Origin: Streptomyces sp. DvalAA-43
Lineage (GTDB): Bacteria > Actinomycetota > Actinomycetes > Streptomycetales > Streptomycetaceae
DNA length: 63,826 nt
Assembly (NCBI RefSeq): GCF_900091725.1
Contig: NZ_FMBW01000079.1
Coordinates: 1-63,826, forward strand
Direction of reading: 5' to 3'
Under the pieces are notes generated by a model, which was not told the DNA's origin, searched no databases, and saw nothing but the letters and a program-made list of their open reading frames with translations. The stretch's first letter is position 1, and each line of letters opens with the position of its first letter. A program made the position numbers and the translations under genes. Of the stretch, positions 18,374 through 27,221 are shown piece by piece.

Positions 18374-18418
18374 TCCGCCGCTGTTATCCCGGCTGTGATC
18401 CCGGCTGTGATCCCGGCC
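18371..18418 (+). repeat. 12-bp tandem repeats starting at the TRIC stop codon
   Basis: TGATCCGCCGCTGT (containing the TGA stop) is followed by TATCCCGGCTG, TGATCCCGGCTG and TGATCCCGGCC. The repeat therefore begins with the stop codon and extends into the spacer. Confidence 0.8.
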
Positions 18419-18450
18419 AAAAAAGCTACCGCTCAGTAATGCAATCGGTG

Positions 18451-18456
18451 TACGGT
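18451..18456 (+). promoter_or_regulatory. Candidate leaderless -10 element for the thioesterase gene
   Basis: TACGGT lies 7 bp before ATG 18464, so the transcript would start at the ATG. No ribosome-binding site is present. Confidence 0.4.
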
Positions 18457-18463
18457 GCGTCGC

Positions 18464-19345
18464 ATGGCACAGGCAGCAGAGCAGACAGCAGGGCAGCCGA
18501 CGGAGCAGACCGGACCGGCGACCGTCGGGGACAGCGAGTTCGACCGCGACACCGCCGTCACCCTTCGCGAGGAGGGCGTCTACGACGCAGAGCTCTCGGC
18601 GGGATGGACGATCATCCACGCGGTCAACGGCGGCTATCTGCTGGCCATGCTCGGCCGCGCCCTCGGCCAGGCCCTGCCGCACCCGGACCCCTTCTCCGTC
18701 TCCGCGCACTACCTCACCGCGTCCGTCCCCGGCCCCGCGGTGATCCGGACCCACACCGTCCGCACCGGCCGCACCCTCTCCACCGGCCAGGCGTCCCTCT
18801 TCCAGTACGCGGAGGACGGCACCGAGGTCGAGCGCATCCGGGTCATCGCCACCTACGGCGACCTGGACGGGCTGTCCGACGAGGTCCACACCTCGGCGAA
18901 GCCGCCGACCATCCCGCCGCGCGAGCACTGCCTCGGCCCGAGCGACGGCCCGGCCCCGATCCCCGGCAGCTCCGCCATCACCGAGCGGCTCGACATCAAG
19001 CTCGACCCGGCGACGATCGGCTGGGCCATCGGGCAGCCGTCCGGCAAGGGCGAGATGCGCGGCTGGTTCGGCCTCGCGGACGGCCGCGACGCCGACCCGC
19101 TCTCGCTGCTGCTCACCGTGGACGCACTGCCGCCCACCTCGTTCGAGCTGGGCCTCAAGGGCTGGACGCCCACCATCGAGCTCACCACCCACATCCGCTG
19201 CCGCCCGGCCCCCGGCCCCCTCCGCGTCTCCATCACCACCCGCAACCTCGCGGGCGGATTCCTGGAAGAGGACGCGGAGGTCTGGGACAGCGCGGACCGC
19301 CTGGTGGCCCAGTCCCGCCAACTGGCGCGCGCACCGCGCTCCTGA
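18464..19345 (+). CDS. Acyl-CoA thioesterase-like (double hotdog fold) protein
   Basis: A 293-residue protein of the TesB-like thioesterase superfamily. A first hotdog domain has the central helix region GWTIIHAVNGGYLLAMLGRAL, and a second has a matching segment near SFELGLKGWTPTIELT. Substrate not determinable. ATG 18464 is chosen because a -10-like TACGGT lies 7 bp upstream; GTG 18455 would add three residues. It is probably a separate transcription unit from the WYL regulator 83 bp downstream. Confidence 0.8.
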   Translation: MAQAAEQTAGQPTEQTGPATVGDSEFDRDTAVTLREEGVYDAELSAGWTIIHAVNGGYLLAMLGRALGQALPHPDPFSVSAHYLTASVPGPAVIRTHTVRTGRTLSTGQASLFQYAEDGTEVERIRVIATYGDLDGLSDEVHTSAKPPTIPPREHCLGPSDGPAPIPGSSAITERLDIKLDPATIGWAIGQPSGKGEMRGWFGLADGRDADPLSLLLTVDALPPTSFELGLKGWTPTIELTTHIRCRPAPGPLRVSITTRNLAGGFLEEDAEVWDSADRLVAQSRQLARAPRS

Positions 19346-19428
19346 CGGCCGGGGCGGGGAGGGCGATACGCGGGCAGCGACCGGGGTGAGGGGAGGAAGC
19401 ACGGGCGGCGGTCGGGGAAGCTGGTGAG

Positions 19429-20436
19429 GTGAAATCCGACCGGCTGCTCTCGATCCTCCTGCTCCTCCAGACCCGCGGCCTGGTGCCCGCCACCGAGCTC
19501 GCCGAGCGCCTCGAAGTCTCCGTACGCACCATCTACCGCGACATCGAGGCGCTCTCCGCCTCCGGCGTCCCGGTCTACGCCGAGCGGGGGCGGCACGGCG
19601 GCATCGCGCTGCTGCCGGGGTTCCGAACCGATGTCACCGGGCTCACCGCCGACGAGGCGCGCGCCCTCTTCGTCCTCGCCGCCGAGGGCACCCATGCCGC
19701 GCTCGGTCTCGACGCGGCGCTCGGGTCGGCGCTGCGCAAGGTGATGGCCGCCCTGCCCGAACCGCACCGGCCCGCCGCCGAGCTGACCAGCAGGCGGATC
19801 CTGGTCGACCCGGTGCGCTGGATGAGCGGCCCGCGGCCGGCCGTCGACGTGGCCGAGCTGCACGACGCCGTCCTCGCCGACCGGCGGTTGCGGCTGAGCT
19901 ACCGCCACAGCGGTACGAGTGACCCGCGCACCTACACCGTCGATCCGTACGGCCTCGTCGTGAAGGCGGGCGTCTGGTACCTGGTGGCGGACCGGGACGG
20001 GGTGCCCCGGCTCTTCAGGGCCGACCGGGTGCGGCGGGCCGGTCTCCTGGACGCACCCGTCGAGCGCCGGCCCGGGGTGGAGCTGGCGGACCTCTGGGGC
20101 GAACTGCGCAGGCAGGTCGAGGAGCGGCCCGGACGGGTCCGGCTCCGGGTGCGGGTGCGCCGTTCCCGCCTCGATCTGTTCCTGCGCCTGAACGCCGGGT
20201 GGCTGACCGGGGAGCCGCGCCCGGAGGGGGATGCGGGGTTGGAGGGAGAGGCGGGGCGGGCGGCGAGCGGGGAGTGGCTGCGGGCCGAACTGGCCGTCGA
20301 CTCGGTCGAGCACGCCCGCTCCCTGCTCTCCTTCGGCCCGAACGTCGAAGTGCTCTCGCCGCCCGAGGCGCGGGACGTCCTCGCCCGTCACGCGGCGGCG
20401 GTCGTGGCGCTGTACGGGGCGGCGGGCACGCCCTAA
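19429..20436 (+). CDS. HTH-WYL transcriptional regulator (DeoR-like N terminus)
   Basis: A 335-residue regulator. N-terminal winged helix (about 5-60, with ATELAERLEVSVRTIYRDIEAL) followed by a WYL domain (about 140-210). The WYL triplet is visible in KAGVWYLVADRDG, with the preceding YRHSG and VDPYGL. WYL domains bind nucleotides or oligonucleotide ligands in several bacterial regulators; the ligand here is unknown. Start GTG 19429 behind GAGGT. Its TAA (20434-20436) overlaps the TAG of the convergent TetR gene. Confidence 0.92.
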   Translation: MKSDRLLSILLLLQTRGLVPATELAERLEVSVRTIYRDIEALSASGVPVYAERGRHGGIALLPGFRTDVTGLTADEARALFVLAAEGTHAALGLDAALGSALRKVMAALPEPHRPAAELTSRRILVDPVRWMSGPRPAVDVAELHDAVLADRRLRLSYRHSGTSDPRTYTVDPYGLVVKAGVWYLVADRDGVPRLFRADRVRRAGLLDAPVERRPGVELADLWGELRRQVEERPGRVRLRVRVRRSRLDLFLRLNAGWLTGEPRPEGDAGLEGEAGRAASGEWLRAELAVDSVEHARSLLSFGPNVEVLSPPEARDVLARHAAAVVALYGAAGTP

Positions 20437-21074
20437 GGGGTATCGGCCCCGTTCGCGTCGTCCAGCCAGTGCAGCCTGCCGAGGGTGACCAGTCTCAGCC
20501 GGCGGCGGGCCACCCCGGCCACCTCCCGCTCGCCGTCCGGCCCCGCGTCCAGCAGCGCCGACGCGGTGATCACCATGTGGTCGACATAGAGGCCGCCGAG
20601 CATCAGCAGGTCCTCCTCGCTCCACCCCCGGGACTCCGGCTCCTCGGCGAGCGCCGCCGCCACCTCCTCGGCGAACCGCCGTAGTTGGGCCGCTATGGCC
20701 TCGCGGACCGGGCCGACGCCGCCGTGCTGTTCACGGGCGATGAAGCGGAAGTGGGCGGGCTGTTCACCGACATGGCGCAGGATCAGCTCGACGCTGCGCC
20801 CCAGCCGCTCCTCGCTGTCGCCGGTCTCGGCGAGGACCGCGCCGATCATTCCGTGCAGGCTGCCCAGCGCCTCCTCGACGAGCGCCACGCCGAGTGCCGC
20901 GGTGTCCTCGAAGTGCCGGTAGAAGGCGGTGGGTGTGACGCCCGCGGCCCGGGTCACCTCGCGCAGCCCGAGGCTGCTGAGGCTCTGGTGCTCCAGGAGT
21001 CCGAGTGCGGCATCCAGCAGTGCCTGACGGGTTCTCAGCTTCTGGGTCTGTCGGACGCCGACGGTGTGACTCAT
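20433..21074 (-). CDS. TetR-family transcriptional regulator
   Basis: A 213-residue regulator with the N-terminal HTH (LGLREVTRAAGVTPTAFYRHFEDTAALG) and a variable ligand-binding C-terminal domain. It is divergent from a pair of small membrane-protein genes across about 115 bp. A word TCAGTRAACA occurs both next to its own start (21080-21089) and in front of the divergent gene (21137-21146). Autoregulation and repression of those genes are therefore likely. The 3' end overlaps the WYL regulator by 4 bp. Confidence 0.93.
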   Translation of the reverse strand: MSHTVGVRQTQKLRTRQALLDAALGLLEHQSLSSLGLREVTRAAGVTPTAFYRHFEDTAALGVALVEEALGSLHGMIGAVLAETGDSEERLGRSVELILRHVGEQPAHFRFIAREQHGGVGPVREAIAAQLRRFAEEVAAALAEEPESRGWSEEDLLMLGGLYVDHMVITASALLDAGPDGEREVAGVARRRLRLVTLGRLHWLDDANGADTP

Positions 21075-21079
21075 GCCAT

Positions 21080-21146
21080 TCAGTAAACAACTGTTCTCCA
21101 GGGCGGGGAAGCGCCGTGCGGGTCTAGACTGACAAGTCAGTGAACA
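21080..21146. promoter_or_regulatory. Candidate TetR operators between divergent genes
   Basis: Two copies of TCAGTRAACA (TCAGTAAACA at 21080, TCAGTGAACA at 21137) lie 57 bp apart. The second overlaps a perfect 14-bp palindrome ACTGACAAGTCAGT (21128-21141). The first also forms CAGT...ACTG over 21081-21093. This is a plausible dual operator for the adjacent TetR protein. Confidence 0.5.
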
Positions 21147-21190
21147 GTCGTACTCTCAAATGCTCGTGAAGAGCTCGCGGAAGGCTGAAC

Positions 21191-21352
21191 ATGATCGTCC
21201 TCGTCGTCGCCCTGCTCCTGCTCGGAGTCGTGCTCGGAGCGGTGGTCCAGATCCCGCTGCCGCTGAGCCTCGCGCTCGCCGCCGCGATCGGCTGCTGGCT
21301 GCTGGTCTTCGCCGTGCGGGAGCGGGCGGGTGCGCGGCGCCGTTCGCAGTGA
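21191..21352 (+). CDS. Small membrane protein, 53 aa
   Basis: ATG 21191 follows GGAAGG with suitable spacing and opens a 53-codon frame with strong G/C third-position bias. The product has two hydrophobic stretches (MIVLVVALLLLGVVLGAVVQ, then LALAAAIGCWLLVFAV) and a basic tail (RERAGARRRSQ), indicating a two-helix membrane peptide. It is divergent from the TetR gene and 100 bp upstream of a second small membrane protein. Function unknown. Confidence 0.65.
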   Translation: MIVLVVALLLLGVVLGAVVQIPLPLSLALAAAIGCWLLVFAVRERAGARRRSQ

Positions 21353-21452
21353 CCGCCACCCGGGCTGTCCCGGCTGTCCCTGCCGTCGCGGCCGTTGCTC
21401 CGGCCGCCGGTCCGATTCCCCTTCCGGCCATCGATACGAAGGAGCCCGTGCC

Positions 21453-21797
21453 ATGACACTCACCACACCGATCCGCCGGTCCCGGGTGGACGGGGCGACT
21501 CCCGCCGGTACCGTTCCAGGAGCCGACGCCGCCACCGCCCCGAAGGGGCCGTCGCGCAGTACCCGGGACGCCGATGCACTGGCCGTGGCCTCGTTCGTGC
21601 TCGGGCTCGTCGGCCTGCTGGTGATGAACGTCCTGCTCGGCCCGGCCGCCATCGTGATGGCGGTCCTCGCCCTCGTCCGGTCCACCTCCCGCCGTGGCCG
21701 CGCCCTGCTCGGGCTCGCGCTCGGCATCGCCGACCTCGTGGTCCTCGCCTTCCTCGTCGCCGGAAACGGTGTCGTCGCCTGGAACTTCGGCGGCTGA
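21453..21797 (+). CDS. DUF4190-like small membrane protein
   Basis: A 114-residue protein from ATG 21453 behind GAAGGAG. The first 45 residues are hydrophilic and rich in Ala, Pro and Arg. Two hydrophobic segments follow (AVASFVLGLVGLLVMNVLLG and LLGLALGIADLVVLAFLVAG), as in DUF4190 proteins. It probably shares control with the preceding 53-residue protein under the TetR regulator. No function assigned. Confidence 0.78.
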   Translation: MTLTTPIRRSRVDGATPAGTVPGADAATAPKGPSRSTRDADALAVASFVLGLVGLLVMNVLLGPAAIVMAVLALVRSTSRRGRALLGLALGIADLVVLAFLVAGNGVVAWNFGG

Positions 21798-21989
21798 ACC
21801 GGGCGGAGCGGACCTCGCCGCCGCGGTGTTCGGCTCCCGGGACGCGCTGTGCCCGCCGTACGCCCCGCCTCGGGCCCGCGGAGACCGCGGTGTCCTCCGA
21901 TCGCTCGACAGGGCCGCCCGCATCCTGTTCGATCATGGATGGCACAGCGGGCGTCCGTCTGGGGTGGGCTGCGGCGAGGGGGAGGGTGC

Positions 21990-23000
21990 GTGCTGGAGAT
22001 AGCGGGGATCGGGGCAGCGGAGGAGCGGGTCTACCGCCACCTGGTGGAGGTACGAGGCGCGGGCGTGGACGAGATCGTCCAACGGCTCCACATCCGGGAA
22101 CGCGAGGCGGCGTCGCTCCTCTCCTCCCTGCATGACAAGGGCCTGGTCGGGCGGCTGCCGGGCGACGGCGGCATGCGGTACGTACCCGTCCCGCCGGACG
22201 TGGCGCTGCAGCCTCTGCTGTCGCGCGGCCAAGAAGCGCTGGAGTGGGCGCGGCGTGGAGTGGAGCAGCTGGCCGAGGAGTACCGGGCGGGCGGCCGGCG
22301 CCATGACGCCGGGCAGCTGGTCGAGGTGATCACCGGGGCCGGCGCCATCCGTCAGCAGCTGCGCCAACTCGCCTACGGGGCCCGCAGTGACCTGCGGTGG
22401 TTCTGCAAGGCCGATCCCGTGGCGCTGCGCGCCCAGGACAACGACGAGGAGTTCGAACTGCTCGCCCAGGGCATCCGCTACGAGGCGATCTACGAACGGG
22501 ACTGCCTGGAGCAGCCCGGCATGGTCGACAACGTCGCCCAGGGCATCCGCGCCGGTGAAGTGGCCCGTGCCACCAGCGCACTCCCCGTGCGCATGGTCAT
22601 CGTCGACGGCTCCGTCGCCGTCTGCCCGCTGATGCCGGGCAGCACGACCGGCGTCCGCGGCGAGCCGACCGCCGCGATCATCCGCAGCAGCACTCTCCTG
22701 GACGCCCTTGTCGCCCTGTTCGACATGCAGTGGGCGGCGGGGACCCCACTGCACGTCACGGAGGCGGGCGAGCTGGCCGACTTCGCCGACGGCATGGGAC
22801 CGGGTGGCAGTCTCGCCGACGACGAGCGCTATCTGCTCTCCCTGGTCGTCGCGGGCGTGACGGACAAGGCGATCGCCACCCAGCTGCGGGTCAGTCACCG
22901 CACGGTGCAGCGCCGGATCACCGCGCTGATGCAGCGGGCGGGCGCGACGACGCGTACGCAGCTGGTGTGGCAGGCGGCGCGGCGCGACTGGCTGTCCTAG
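21990..23000 (+). CDS. TrmB-like / LuxR-type HTH transcriptional regulator
   Basis: A 336-residue regulator with two DNA-binding-like ends. The N-terminal winged-helix (about 5-60, EERVYRHLVEVRGAGVDEIVQRL) resembles TrmB-type sugar sensors. The C-terminal LuxR-type HTH (about 275-330) reads VTDKAIATQLRVSHRTVQRR. The centre has no receiver motif, so it probably responds to a ligand or protein rather than phosphorylation. GTG 21990 is chosen for its GGGGGAGGG upstream; an in-frame ATG at 21939 is the alternative. It converges on the subtilase gene across a strong hairpin. Confidence 0.86.
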   Translation: MLEIAGIGAAEERVYRHLVEVRGAGVDEIVQRLHIREREAASLLSSLHDKGLVGRLPGDGGMRYVPVPPDVALQPLLSRGQEALEWARRGVEQLAEEYRAGGRRHDAGQLVEVITGAGAIRQQLRQLAYGARSDLRWFCKADPVALRAQDNDEEFELLAQGIRYEAIYERDCLEQPGMVDNVAQGIRAGEVARATSALPVRMVIVDGSVAVCPLMPGSTTGVRGEPTAAIIRSSTLLDALVALFDMQWAAGTPLHVTEAGELADFADGMGPGGSLADDERYLLSLVVAGVTDKAIATQLRVSHRTVQRRITALMQRAGATTRTQLVWQAARRDWLS

Positions 23001-23006
23001 GACGCA

Positions 23007-23040
23007 CGGAAGCCGCGACCGGGGCCGGTCGCGGCTTCCG
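23007..23040. terminator. Bidirectional terminator, 16-bp stem
   Basis: CGGAAGCCGCGACCGG (23007-23022) pairs perfectly with CCGGTCGCGGCTTCCG (23025-23040). It lies between convergent stop codons only about 50 bp apart, and no T-tract is needed given such a stem. Confidence 0.85.
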
Positions 23041-23051
23041 GATCTCGCGTA

Positions 23052-26000
23052 CTACCTCAGCGCGTACGCCCGCTCGATCTCCTGCGTCACCTCGTTGCCC
23101 GCGTCGTCCCAGGCGCGGACCCGCAGCGTGACGTACCCACTGGTGCGGGCGGTCGAGGGGTGGGTGACCCGGACGCGGTAGGCGCCGTCGCCCCGGGCGG
23201 AGGCCTTCGCCGCCCGCCAGTGCGCGCCGTCGTCGTACGAGACGGACACCTCCATGCCCTTCACGGAACGGCCCGTCAGGCCGTCCTGGTGACGGGCGCT
23301 CACTCCGAAGGCGAAGGACCCGGAGTCAGGGGCGGAGCCCTGGAGGTCGGTCGCCACGTCGTAGTCGAGCTGGAGGAGGGGAAGCAGGGATTCCTTGCCC
23401 TCGGCCGGGCGGGGGGCCGTGAACGACCAGCGGGTGCTGGTGGCCCGCGAGAGGGTGCCCTCGGGGCCGGTGCGCTTCACGTCCAGGTCCAGCCGGTAGC
23501 GGCCGTCTTCCCCGCCCGCGGGGAAGACGCCCCACGCCCGGGAGCCTTCGGCGAGGATCTCGCCGTCGCGACGCAGTACGGCCCGGGTCTCGTCGGGGTA
23601 GGGGGTGTTGGCGTCCTTGCGGGGCAGAGCGTAGCCGTAGTGGCCGGAGGCGGCGTCGGCGAACTCGGGGATCCCGATGGTCAGCTGGTCGCCCTTGCGG
23701 TGGGCGAGCCCTTCGACACCTCGGGGGATCGCCGGGCGCACCACGGGGGCGTACCAGCTCTCCGTGGCGTGCTCACCGGGCCGGTAGGTGCGCAGGGTGC
23801 CGAGCATGCCGGTCCCCACCGCCTGGATCGCCCAGGTGTTGCGGGGGTTGACCCAGTGCAGCCACCGGGTGTCGGCGGGACCGCTCACGTACTCCGTCCG
23901 CGCCTGCCCGGTGCGGACGTACCGGGACCGGATGGAGAGCTGCACGTCCTCACCCTCCCACGGACGCCAGGACAGCCGGTCCTCCGCGACGTAGCGCGCC
24001 CCGCCCGTGTCCGGGTAGCGCGAGACCACGGTGGCCGTGTTCTTCGGGCCGACCTTGTGGACCACGTGCTCGGGGACGCGCTGTTGGGCGACCTGCACCA
24101 CGTCGTAGAGGTAGGGGCTTTCCGGGGTCCCCTTCAGCTCCAGTACGGTGCCCGGCGCGCGCAGCCGCTGCGCGGTGGCGTGGGAGGCGTACAGCCCGAT
24201 CGCGGGCAGTCGCGGACCCACCGGCTGCCAGGGCGTGGCCGCGTACAGGTTGCCGCCGGCGGTGGTGACGGCGGCCGCGGCTCCGGCCCGGGCGGCCGAG
24301 GCCACCGCCTCGTCGTACTCCACCCCCTCCAGTTCCACGAGCACCGCCGCTCCGCGGACGTCCACGCCCCGTGCGCGCAGCGCCGCGTAGTCCTCGGGAC
24401 GTCCGTGACCGGCGTCCACCACCCGCAGGCGCCGCACGCCTTCCACGGCGGGGGAGTTGTGGAGCAGACGGACGGGGACACCGGCCGCGGCGGTGGCGGA
24501 GACCGCGCGTGTGCGGAGCATCGGTGCGGTCAGCTGCCAGCGGGAGGTGAACTCGAAGGTTCCCTCGGTGAACTCCTCGGTGGGCGTGACGTAGAGGAGC
24601 TGTCCGCCGCTGTGTCCGCTGGTGAAGAAGCTGGCGAACTCCCGGTCGCCGGCTTTCCAGTGGGTGGAGAAGACCAGCGGGCCCCGCTGCTCGGCCGGCT
24701 TGGGGGTCTGGATCTTCACGGGGACCGCCTCGCGTGCGTCGAGCACCAGCTCCGTGTCGCCGCTCACCCGCAGGTGCGGGTTGACCACCAGGCTGTTGGT
24801 GACGTTGTCCTCCGTCGACTGCGTGATGACGCCGTGCAGGTAGTACATGCCCTCGGGCATGTCCAGCGTCAGGCTCTGCCCCGCCGGCACCTCCTGGACG
24901 ACGTCGAAGCGGCCCGTGGGACCCAGCATGATCAGCGGGAAGACGGTCGCCGGCTGCCCGGCGCGGTCGATGCCGCGCACGGTGACCTTGTGCGTGACCG
25001 GGTCCTTCGCCGCGGAGAGAACGGTGTGCGTGACGGTCTGCCCGTCGGCCGAGGTGGCGGTGAGGCGGCCGCTGTAGACGCCCTCCGGCAGCGCGGGCGC
25101 GTCGAGGGTCACGGTCACGTCGGTGCTGCCGTGGGCGCCCACGGTGACCTGCGCGGGGGCGCCTATGGTGCCTGCCGGGGCCGAGGAGCCGTAGAGCTGG
25201 TCGAAGGTGGTGTCCAGGGTGAGCGACACGGGCGCGTCGCCGTCGTTGGTGTAGGTGACGCTCACCTGCCGCGGGCCCGAGTCCGGTGCCAGGGTGCCGA
25301 AGGTGGTGGTGCCGGTGGCGCGCACCTGCTGGCGCACCGAGCGGGCCACATCCACCCGGCCGGCGCCCTGCTCGTAGACCGTCTGGTCGGGGGCGGTACG
25401 CGTCGTGCTCATCAACGCGTCCTTGAGCTGCTGGGCGCTCCAGTCGGGGTAACGCCCGGCCAGGATCGCCGCCGCGCCCGCCACGTGCGGGGTCGCCATG
25501 GAGGTACCCGACGCGGCGGTGTAGGCCGCGTCCACCGGGTCGCCCATGGACGTGCCGGCCGCGCGGGCGGCGACGATGCCGACGCCGGGGGCGGTGAGGT
25601 CGGGCTTGACGCCGTTGTCCCCGACGCGCGGGCCGCGGCTGGAGAAGGGGGCCAGCTTGTCGTCGCGGTCGACGGCGCCCACGGTCAGTGCGTTCGCCGC
25701 GGCGCCCGGGGAGCCCACCGAGTAGTCGGAGCCCGTGTTGCCCGCCGCGACGACGAAGAGGGTGCCGGTCTCCTCGCTGAGGCCGTCGAGGACGAGGCTG
25801 AGTACGTCCGTGCCGTCGGTGGGCGGGCCGCCCAGGCTCATGCTGACGATGTCGGCGCCCGAGTGGGCGGCCCAGTCCATGCCGCCCATGATGGCGGAGT
25901 ACGAGCCGGAGCCGCTGTCGTCGAGCACCTTGCCTATCAGCAGCCGTGCCCCCGGTGCCACGCCCTTGCGCGAGCCGCCCGAGGCGGCGCCGCTGCCGGC

Positions 26001-26876
26001 GATGGTGGAGGCGACGTGGGTGCCGTGGCCGTGGCCGTCGTTCGCGCTGGGGCCGTCGGTGAAGTTGCGTACTTCGCCGAGCTTCCCGGCCAGGTCGGGG
26101 TGGGTGGCGTCGACGCCGGTGTCCAGGACGGCGACGGTCGCGCCGTGTCCGTCGTAGCCGGCCTGCCACGCCTCGGGCGCACCGATCTGCGCGGTGCTGC
26201 GATCGAGGGAGGCGTGGACCTTCGCGTCCAGCCACAGCTTCTCGACGCCGCCCTCGAAGGCCGCGTTCTTGAAGGAAGAGTTCCTGGAAGCGTTCTTCGC
26301 GCCGCCCTCGGCGCCGCTCTTGGCGAGCGCGTCGTCGTCGATGGCCTTCCAGAACCGCCCGGCCTGCTTCTTGTCCGCCTTCAGTGCCGAGCCGCGCAGG
26401 CTCTTGATGACCAGGCCCTTGCGCGAACCGGTGGGCGCCCCCTTGGACGTGGGGTTCGTGCCGCCGGTGTAGCGGGCGATCAGCGGGATGGCGGAGGTGT
26501 GGGCGTCGTCGTACCCCTGCTTGACCAGGGAGGTGATGTTGAACAGCTGCCGGTCCAGTTTGCCGGAGGCGATGTACGGGAGCGCGGCGCGGGGCAGCAC
26601 GTACAGCTGCTTGTCGATCTCCAGTTGGGTGAAGTCGGCCTGCGAGGCGCCCGAGACCGGCTCGACGGAGACGGCCTTCCGGCCGCCGGGGAAGGTCTCC
26701 AGTCGCACCCGGTCACCGGTCACGAGCGTGACGGAGCTGACCTGGGGACGGCCGGCGGAGTTCGCGCCGACGGAGGCGGGCGCCGGGGCGGCGCTCGCGC
26801 CGGAGGAGGTGGGGGACAAGGCGGCGATGAGGACTCCTGCCGCCAGTACGGCGGCAGAGCGATACCGTCTGTGCAT
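23052..26876 (-). CDS. Secreted S8-family serine peptidase (subtilase), very large
   Basis: A 1274-residue exported protease. Signal peptide MHRRYRSAAVLAAGVLIAAL with an Ala-rich cleavage region, then a propeptide of about 200 residues. The catalytic triad is complete: Asp252 (VAVLDTGVDATHPDL), His287 (GHGTHVAST) and Ser459 (GTSMATPHVAG). Long C-terminal extensions follow. They include a PA-like insert around VRGAAVLVELEGVEYDEAV and a terminal Ig/fibronectin-like segment (YDDGAHWRAAKAS). Start ATG 26876; the frame remains open upstream to 27239 but that part lacks a signal peptide and runs into the divergent promoter. Substrate unknown; likely extracellular nutrition or developmental proteolysis. 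Confidence 0.94.
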   Translation of the reverse strand: MHRRYRSAAVLAAGVLIAALSPTSSGASAAPAPASVGANSAGRPQVSSVTLVTGDRVRLETFPGGRKAVSVEPVSGASQADFTQLEIDKQLYVLPRAALPYIASGKLDRQLFNITSLVKQGYDDAHTSAIPLIARYTGGTNPTSKGAPTGSRKGLVIKSLRGSALKADKKQAGRFWKAIDDDALAKSGAEGGAKNASRNSSFKNAAFEGGVEKLWLDAKVHASLDRSTAQIGAPEAWQAGYDGHGATVAVLDTGVDATHPDLAGKLGEVRNFTDGPSANDGHGHGTHVASTIAGSGAASGGSRKGVAPGARLLIGKVLDDSGSGSYSAIMGGMDWAAHSGADIVSMSLGGPPTDGTDVLSLVLDGLSEETGTLFVVAAGNTGSDYSVGSPGAAANALTVGAVDRDDKLAPFSSRGPRVGDNGVKPDLTAPGVGIVAARAAGTSMGDPVDAAYTAASGTSMATPHVAGAAAILAGRYPDWSAQQLKDALMSTTRTAPDQTVYEQGAGRVDVARSVRQQVRATGTTTFGTLAPDSGPRQVSVTYTNDGDAPVSLTLDTTFDQLYGSSAPAGTIGAPAQVTVGAHGSTDVTVTLDAPALPEGVYSGRLTATSADGQTVTHTVLSAAKDPVTHKVTVRGIDRAGQPATVFPLIMLGPTGRFDVVQEVPAGQSLTLDMPEGMYYLHGVITQSTEDNVTNSLVVNPHLRVSGDTELVLDAREAVPVKIQTPKPAEQRGPLVFSTHWKAGDREFASFFTSGHSGGQLLYVTPTEEFTEGTFEFTSRWQLTAPMLRTRAVSATAAAGVPVRLLHNSPAVEGVRRLRVVDAGHGRPEDYAALRARGVDVRGAAVLVELEGVEYDEAVASAARAGAAAAVTTAGGNLYAATPWQPVGPRLPAIGLYASHATAQRLRAPGTVLELKGTPESPYLYDVVQVAQQRVPEHVVHKVGPKNTATVVSRYPDTGGARYVAEDRLSWRPWEGEDVQLSIRSRYVRTGQARTEYVSGPADTRWLHWVNPRNTWAIQAVGTGMLGTLRTYRPGEHATESWYAPVVRPAIPRGVEGLAHRKGDQLTIGIPEFADAASGHYGYALPRKDANTPYPDETRAVLRRDGEILAEGSRAWGVFPAGGEDGRYRLDLDVKRTGPEGTLSRATSTRWSFTAPRPAEGKESLLPLLQLDYDVATDLQGSAPDSGSFAFGVSARHQDGLTGRSVKGMEVSVSYDDGAHWRAAKASARGDGAYRVRVTHPSTARTSGYVTLRVRAWDDAGNEVTQEIERAYALR

Positions 26877-27221
26877 CGGAACCTTTCCAGGAGGCAAGGA
26901 GAGGGACACGCGGTGCGGCTCAAGACTGGGGCCCCACTGATCGGCCGCACCAGCCTTTTCCCTGCCGTGCTTGCGACATGTCGCCAAAACGACACGGCGC
27001 TCTCCATCGCACGTACCGGCACGGTCACCGGGGCCGAGCAGCCCCTCCTCGTCACCGGCACCGGCCTCGTCGCCCGGGACTTCGCCGGCCGAACCGGGCG
27101 CGGAGCCCGACGCCCTCCCCGCCCGGACGGGCCCGGGAACGGGGCGGGGAGGACCGCACCGGGCCATGCGCGGGTGCGCCCTCCCCACGCCCCGCCGGGG
27201 GCTCGTAGAATCGAGCCCACC
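26877..27221. promoter_or_regulatory. Divergent promoter region between subtilase and cysteine desulfurase genes
   Basis: This 345-bp spacer holds no convincing gene. At the right end TAGAAT (27206-27211) lies 10 bp before ATG 27222 and is a good -10 for the desulfurase gene with a very short or absent leader. At the left end GGAAAGG precedes the subtilase ATG on the minus strand. GC-rich inverted segments around 27110-27150 may end antisense transcripts. Confidence 0.5.

Noticed and set aside
23160..27221. Plus-strand frame in phase with the cysteine desulfurase
   Set aside because: It is antisense to the subtilase gene and lacks a ribosome site. The desulfurase start at 27222 is supported by a -10-like TAGAAT and by the family N terminus.
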